Assembly (NCBI GenBank): GCA_005888425.1
Contig: VAZF01000117.1
Location: forward strand, 1-10,663
Reading direction: 5' to 3'
Length of the DNA stretch: 10,663 bases
DNA from: Alphaproteobacteria bacterium
GTDB lineage: Bacteria > Pseudomonadota > Alphaproteobacteria > ATCC43930 > CGMCC-115725
A program made the position numbers and the translations under genes. Of the stretch, positions 7,426 to 10,663 are shown piece after piece (positions within the stretch are counted from its first letter, which is position 1; every line of letters starts with the position of its first letter). Below the pieces are notes generated by a model that saw nothing but the letters and a program-made list of their open reading frames with translations, did not search any database and was not told the DNA's origin.

Positions 7426-7612
7426 GCCCGGCTCAAACCCCGGTCGATCTGCCCTGTCCGTGGCGAGCGTAGCGCGTCTCGCCCGGCCGGGCGAGGTACC
7501 CACGCGGTTAGAGCCGGGCTGTAAAGCGGCGGAAATTACCCATATAGGAGGTTGCACGGCTTGGCCCCGCCGGAGTATTGGCGAGGCGCCGGCTTTTCAT
7601 CCCAGGCGACAA
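7426..7612. promoter_or_regulatory. Divergent intergenic region with nested inverted repeats
   Basis: This 187-nt gap separates the permease operon (-) from the FAD oxidase gene (+) and should hold both promoters. It is unusually rich in pairing segments. GCCCGGCTC at 7426-7434 pairs perfectly with GAGCCGGGC at 7511-7519. Inside that, CGTGG at 7459-7463 pairs with CCACG at 7500-7504. Innermost is an 18-bp palindrome at 7478-7495. In the permease mRNA the outer stem would end directly at the AUG (7425). On the plus strand a weak promoter candidate is TGTAAA at 7520-7525, 17 nt, TATAGG at 7543-7548. A perfect-looking AGGAGG at 7546-7551 is not followed by a start codon in the oxidase frame. Function of the structure is inference. 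Confidence 0.45.
7478..7495. repeat. Perfect 18-bp palindrome
   Basis: CTCGCCCGGCCGGGCGAG reads identically on both strands. As RNA it would give a 7-bp stem with a GGCC loop. The left arm CTCGCC (7478-7483) can alternatively pair with GGCGAG at 7462-7467, so two mutually exclusive hairpins are possible. It could be an operator, part of a structured leader, or a degenerate dispersed palindromic (REP-like) element. Confidence 0.7.
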
Positions 7613-9010
7613 ATGACCGCGACCGTTTTGGAGCGCGTCCCTCTCAACCCGCAATTGCTGGCGTCCTTGCGCCAGCGCCTCGGCGACCGGCTGTCGACCT
7701 CGGCGGCGGTTTTGGAGCAGCACGGCAAGGACGAATCCTATCACGCGCCGAGCGCGCCCGATGCCGTCGCCTTTGCGCACAGCACGGAGGAGGTATCCGA
7801 CATCGTCCGGCTTTGCGCCCAGTACAAGACGCCGGTCATCGCCTTCGGCACCGGCACCTCATTGGAAGGCCATGTCGCGGCGTTAAAGGGCGGTGTCTGC
7901 GTCGACTTGGCCCAGATGAATCGGGTGCTGCGCGTCAACGCCGAGGATCTCGACGCGACCGTCGAGGCCGGCGTTACGCGCAAGCAATTGAATGAATACC
8001 TGCGCGACACCGGTCTGTTCTTTCCGATCGATCCCGGCGCCGATGCGTCATTGGGTGGGATGGCGGCGACCCGGGCATCGGGCACCAATGCGGTGCGCTA
8101 CGGCACGATGCGCGAGAATGTGCTGGCGTTGACCGTCGTCTTGGCGGACGGGAAGGTCATCCGCACCGCGCAGCGCGCCCGCAAATCGGCCGCCGGCTAT
8201 GATCTGACGCGGCTCTTTGTCGGGTCGGAAGGGACGCTCGGCATCATCACCGAGGTGACGGTGCGCCTTTACGGCATCCCCGACGCGATCTCGGCCGCGG
8301 TATGCGCCTTTCCGACGATCGCCGATGCCGTCGATACGGTGATCCTGACGATCCAGAGTGGTATCCCGGTCGCGCGAATCGAATTGCTCGACGAGGCGCA
8401 GATCGACGCCATCAACAAATATTCTAAGCTCGACCACAAAATCGCGCCGACGCTGTTTTTCGAGTTTCACGGCAGCGAGGCCGGCGTCGCCGAGCAGACC
8501 GAGCTCGTCAAGGCGATCGCATCCGAGCATGGCGGCGACGATTTCCGCTGGGCGACGACCCAGGAAGAGCGCTCGAAACTCTGGCAGGCGCGCCACGACG
8601 CCTATTACGCCGCGCTCGCCTTGCGGCCCGGTTCCAAGGGCTGGCCGACCGATGTGTGCGTTCCGATCTCGCGGCTTGCCGAATGCATCGCCGAGACAAA
8701 GCGGGATCTCGCGCAATCGACGATCCCCTCGGCCCTCGCCGGGCATGTCGGCGACGGCAATTTTCATCTGATCTTTATGATTGACCCGGAGAAGCCGGAA
8801 GAACTCGCCGAGGCGGGCCGCCTTAACGATCGAATGGTCGCGCGCGCCTTGGCAATGGAAGGCACCTGCACCGGCGAGCACGGCATTGGTTACGGCAAGA
8901 TGGACTTCCTCTTGGCCGAGCACGGCCCGGCGGTCGATGTCATGCGCAACATCAAGCAGGCGCTCGATCCCGATGGCATTATGAACCCGGGTAAAATCGT
9001 CCGGATGTAG
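7613..9010 (+). CDS. FAD-linked oxidase, D-lactate dehydrogenase (cytochrome)/GlcD family
   Basis: The enzyme is 465 residues, the normal size for single-chain FAD-linked D-2-hydroxyacid dehydrogenases that oxidise D-lactate or a similar acid and pass electrons to the respiratory chain. The N-terminal FAD-binding type 4 domain shows PVIAFGTGTSLEGH (74-87), PGADASLGGMAATRASGTNA (141-160), VRYGTMRENVLALTVVLADG (161-180), and SAAGYDLTRLFVGSEGTLGI (192-211). The C-terminal cap carries the two metal-site motifs GHVGDGNFHL (377-386) and EGTCTGEHGIGYGK (416-429, with H423), and ends NPGKIVRM as expected. There are no GlcE or GlcF partners nearby, which favours the single-subunit lactate dehydrogenase type over glycolate oxidase. 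The frame is open upstream to 7418, but the ATG at 7613 has AGG six bases before it and gives a family-typical N-terminus. It runs divergently from the permease operon. Confidence 0.93.
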   Translation: MTATVLERVPLNPQLLASLRQRLGDRLSTSAAVLEQHGKDESYHAPSAPDAVAFAHSTEEVSDIVRLCAQYKTPVIAFGTGTSLEGHVAALKGGVCVDLAQMNRVLRVNAEDLDATVEAGVTRKQLNEYLRDTGLFFPIDPGADASLGGMAATRASGTNAVRYGTMRENVLALTVVLADGKVIRTAQRARKSAAGYDLTRLFVGSEGTLGIITEVTVRLYGIPDAISAAVCAFPTIADAVDTVILTIQSGIPVARIELLDEAQIDAINKYSKLDHKIAPTLFFEFHGSEAGVAEQTELVKAIASEHGGDDFRWATTQEERSKLWQARHDAYYAALALRPGSKGWPTDVCVPISRLAECIAETKRDLAQSTIPSALAGHVGDGNFHLIFMIDPEKPEELAEAGRLNDRMVARALAMEGTCTGEHGIGYGKMDFLLAEHGPAVDVMRNIKQALDPDGIMNPGKIVRM

Positions 9011-9311
9011 TTTGGAGTGGACGGCACAATCGAAAAAAATCCTAAAAAATCGGAGGGTTGGAACGAATAAAACGCTTCACTGTTCTGATTTCTGCCGCTA
9101 TTCTCCACTTTGAGAAAAACGGGCGTAGGTTCACGCCCCGTTAAGGTTTCGGCGAGATGCCGGCCTGTACCGCCGTCCTCACGACCGTTCTCTCTACTCC
9201 CGAACTTTCGGTGCGTGCCGTACTGCGCAATGTTTTGACGTACCCGCGGGATTTGAACGGCTGATCTGTATCCAAATCATCCAAGTCATCAGGTAAAACC
9301 AAGGTCACGTA
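9011..9311. other. AT-richer intergenic gap without a recognisable gene
   Basis: About 300 nt visibly richer in A and T than the flanking genes. It holds two A-tracts (9033-9039 and 9044-9049, a repeated AAAAAATC), one hairpin (9118-9142), and the leader of the next gene with its ribosome site AAGG at 9301-9304. I see no credible coding frame. TTGACG at 9235-9240 and TTGAAC at 9253-9258 resemble -35 boxes, but neither has a good -10 at the right distance (AATCAT at 9275-9280 is the nearest for the second). Confidence 0.5.
9115..9142. terminator. Terminator-like hairpin after the FAD oxidase gene
   Basis: AACGGGCGT (9118-9126) pairs with ACGCCCCGTT (9133-9142) with one bulged C and the loop AGGTTC. 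The five A's at 9115-9119 give a U-tract for transcription in the minus direction; in the plus direction only TTAAGGTTT follows, so termination of the oxidase transcript would be weak. It may mainly block antisense transcription into the oxidase gene. Confidence 0.35.
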
Positions 9312-10430
9312 ATGGAAAGATCGAGCAAAAGGGGAAAAATACCCCAGTCAGACTGGCCGTCGATTATGGCCCGATACGAAGCGGGGGAAACGCTGTCGAG
9401 CATCGCGCGGACTTACGATTGTTCGCCACCGGCCATCAGTTATGTCGTCAGCCGCAGCCGTGCGCGTCAGCCCGGTCATGCTCAACCTCCAAGAGAGGCG
9501 CCGCGCCCCCCGGCGGTCGGCGAGCCGCAATTGATCAAGGCCTCAGCGGTGGCCTCGGCGGGGCCCTCGGTGAATGGCGGCGGCGATCACGCCGCCCATC
9601 GCGAGGCCGCGCCGCCGCCGGCGGATGTGCCGCCTGTGCAGACGTCGCCACATCCCGATCACGGCAGCGATTCGCGTCCCGCTCACGGCGCCGGCAACGG
9701 CTTCGAGCGGACGTCCTGGGCGACGCGCGAGCCGAACGCCGCTGACCTCTTTGCGCCAAATCGTGCATCTGCAGCGCCTCGCGCAAGCGAGCCGTCGCCG
9801 CAACACATGGCCCCGCCGCAGCACGCGGCACCGAAGGCGACGACCAATGGCGATCCGCGCGCGCGGCTCCATCTGCATCTCGGTGATGCATCGCCCGCCA
9901 ATCGCGCCGTCGCGGCGAGCGACCCGCCGCACGCCGACCAGCCGCAAGCGCCGGCCCCGCAGCGCCAGCCGCCGCCGCAGGGGTCAAACGGCGGTTACCG
10001 CCCGGCATGGGCGAACACTGGACCGCAACATCAATCCGCCGCGCCGGAGCCGCAGCATCAGCGGCCCGCGCCCTCTACCCATCAATCCACGAACTACCAA
10101 CCCGCGCCGCCGCAGCACGCCGATGGTGGTCATCCCGGCAATGGCGGTCGCCCGGAATCGCATGGCGAGGCGCGCAAGGAAAACGGCGCCTTTATCGATC
10201 GCGAGCTGCGCGCCCGCGTCGAGGCCGACATCACCGCGTTCCTCGCGGCTTTCGATGCAGCCTTGGCCGAAGATACACCGGGCAGTCGCGTCGGTTTGCG
10301 CGAGGCGACCGACCGGCTGTTGCGCGCCGGCGCCCGCACCCGCATCGAATTGGAGCGGCTCGAGGCGCGCATGCCGTTGCCGCCGCGCGATACCGGTCGT
10401 CAGAACGAACCGGCCTGGCGGCAACGTTAG
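9312..10430 (+). CDS. Uncharacterised helix-turn-helix protein with long disordered linker and helical C-terminal domain
   Basis: The 372-residue protein has three parts. Residues 1-52 are basic and compact (SKRGKIPQSDWPSI, then ARYEAGETLSSIARTYDCSP and PAISYVVSRSRARQ), matching a resolvase/Hin-like or homeodomain-like helix-turn-helix: helix two about 27-34, turn about 35-38, recognition helix about 39-48. Residues about 53-285 are very rich in Pro, Ala, His and Gln and almost certainly disordered; one ordered-looking island, RLHLHLGD at 185-192, stands out. Residues about 290-355 form an amphipathic helical region (FIDRELRARVEADITAFLAAF, then GLREATDRLLRAGARTRIELERLEAR), perhaps for self-association or partner binding. 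I recall similar proteins in Rhodospirillales with both ends conserved and the middle variable, without an assigned function. DNA binding is inferred from the HTH; no target is known. The start has AAGG seven bases upstream. It stands alone between the oxidase and a strong terminator. Confidence 0.8.
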   Translation: MERSSKRGKIPQSDWPSIMARYEAGETLSSIARTYDCSPPAISYVVSRSRARQPGHAQPPREAPRPPAVGEPQLIKASAVASAGPSVNGGGDHAAHREAAPPPADVPPVQTSPHPDHGSDSRPAHGAGNGFERTSWATREPNAADLFAPNRASAAPRASEPSPQHMAPPQHAAPKATTNGDPRARLHLHLGDASPANRAVAASDPPHADQPQAPAPQRQPPPQGSNGGYRPAWANTGPQHQSAAPEPQHQRPAPSTHQSTNYQPAPPQHADGGHPGNGGRPESHGEARKENGAFIDRELRARVEADITAFLAAFDAALAEDTPGSRVGLREATDRLLRAGARTRIELERLEARMPLPPRDTGRQNEPAWRQR

Positions 10431-10450
10431 AGTCCGGGTTCCGGCGAAAT

Positions 10451-10480
10451 AAAAAGGGCGCTCTCCGGAGCGCCCTTTTT
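10451..10480. terminator. Strong bidirectional Rho-independent terminator
   Basis: A perfect 13-bp stem, AAAAAGGGCGCTC (10451-10463) with GAGCGCCCTTTTT (10468-10480), closes a TCCG loop and is followed by a further T-run. A-tract and T-tract on either side make it work in both directions. It sits 20 nt after the HTH gene and 24 nt after the stop of the convergent NTF2-like gene, so it ends both transcripts. Confidence 0.93.
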
Positions 10481-10504
10481 TCTCGATAAGCTTCTTTTCG
10501 CGCG

Positions 10505-10663
10505 TCAGCCAATCTCAAGTTCGGTGATTTGCGAGCCCGCAAGCTTGAATCGATAACGGAGATCGACGGGATTGCCCGGGAAATCCCCGGTCAGATGCGC
10601 GGTGACGATGGTTCGATCCGCCGCCTCTTCGACCGCGATCGCCTCGGCATGGAAGCGGTACTT
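10505..10663 (-). CDS. NTF2/SnoaL-like domain protein, C-terminal fragment (5' end outside window)
   Basis: The last 52 residues are visible, ending at a TGA at 10507-10505. They read AEAIAVEEAADRTIVTAHL, TGDFPGNPVDLRYRFKLAG and SQITELEIG. The pattern of a long strand, a 'TGDFPG.PVDL.Y.F' turn-strand, and a final strand ending 'I..LEI' is typical of the last strands of the cone-shaped NTF2-like fold in small alphaproteobacterial SnoaL-like proteins of about 110-130 residues. Members are enzymes or ligand-binding proteins of diverse function; none can be assigned here. The frame is too short to stand out by length alone but is supported by the motif and the shared terminator just beyond its stop. 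Confidence 0.75.
   Translation of the reverse strand, partial: KYRFHAEAIAVEEAADRTIVTAHLTGDFPGNPVDLRYRFKLAGSQITELEIG

Noticed and set aside
6532..7524. Plus-strand open frame (330 codons) opposite the first permease
   Set aside because: Gln/Arg/Asp-rich shadow of a membrane protein gene; no start signal or domain.
7418..7612. N-terminal extension of the FAD oxidase by 65 residues
   Set aside because: No ribosome site at the upstream ATG, no family-like sequence, and it would overlap the permease start; the ATG at 7613 fits the family.
8048..8923. Minus-strand open frame (291 codons) opposite the FAD oxidase
   Set aside because: Shadow frame with no recognisable motif; the plus-strand gene is complete and well conserved.
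9246..9265. tRNA T-arm-like string (GTTCAAATCC on the minus strand)
   Set aside because: The flanking bases do not form a 5-bp T-stem and no acceptor, anticodon or D-arm could be placed.
9574..10452. Overlapping plus- and minus-strand frames within the HTH gene
   Set aside because: Arg-rich frames produced by GC-rich low-complexity DNA; only the frame from 9312 has a structured beginning and end.
1..10663. CRISPR array, insertion sequence, prophage or defence system
   Set aside because: No regularly spaced repeats, transposase or integrase motifs, or known defence domains on either strand.

Overview
The window looks like chromosomal DNA of a GC-rich alphaproteobacterium. The evidence is strong G/C bias at third codon positions, long antisense open frames, the protein families present, and a helix-turn-helix protein of a type I associate with Rhodospirillales and relatives; the order-level guess is inference. 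I see no transposase, integrase, CRISPR array, rRNA or tRNA. Most of it reads as ordinary metabolic and transport genes, with a few real anomalies.

Layout, left to right. (1) The 3' end of a membrane protein gene (+, to 236), possibly a GT-C type glycosyltransferase, converges on and overlaps (2) a class LLM flavin monooxygenase of the NtaA/SnaA/DszA type (-, 155-1522). (3) Just upstream of that on the same strand is a large fused indolepyruvate:ferredoxin oxidoreductase (-, 1578-4940). (4) Diverging from it is a small SAM-dependent methyltransferase (+, 5015-5625) whose last codons are out of frame. (5) Converging on that are two translationally coupled CUT1-type ABC permeases (-, 6511-7425 then 5636-6514), with no binding protein or ATPase beside them. 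(6) A 187-nt divergent spacer (7426-7612) full of nested inverted repeats separates them from (7) an FAD-linked oxidase of the D-lactate dehydrogenase (cytochrome)/GlcD type (+, 7613-9010). (8) An AT-richer gap of about 300 nt follows. (9) Next is a helix-turn-helix protein with a long Pro/His/Gln/Ala-rich linker and a conserved-looking helical C-terminus (+, 9312-10430). (10) A strong bidirectional terminator (10451-10480) separates it from (11) the 3' end of an NTF2/SnoaL-like gene (-, 10505 to the window edge).

How the genes work together. The oxidoreductase and the monooxygenase could be one transcript (55 nt apart) and fit catabolism of amino-acid-derived 2-oxoacids plus oxidation of a small S- or N-containing substrate. 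The permease pair needs ATPase and binding-protein partners encoded elsewhere. The D-lactate/2-hydroxyacid oxidase would feed electrons to the respiratory chain. No single pathway ties all of these together.

The points most worth a second look are: an in-frame loss in the oxidoreductase of the segment that normally carries its CxGCPH and GIGC motifs; a one-base frameshift in the methyltransferase that can be repaired exactly; a nested stem structure that would pair right up to the start codon of the first permease; and the uncharacterised HTH-linker-helix protein.
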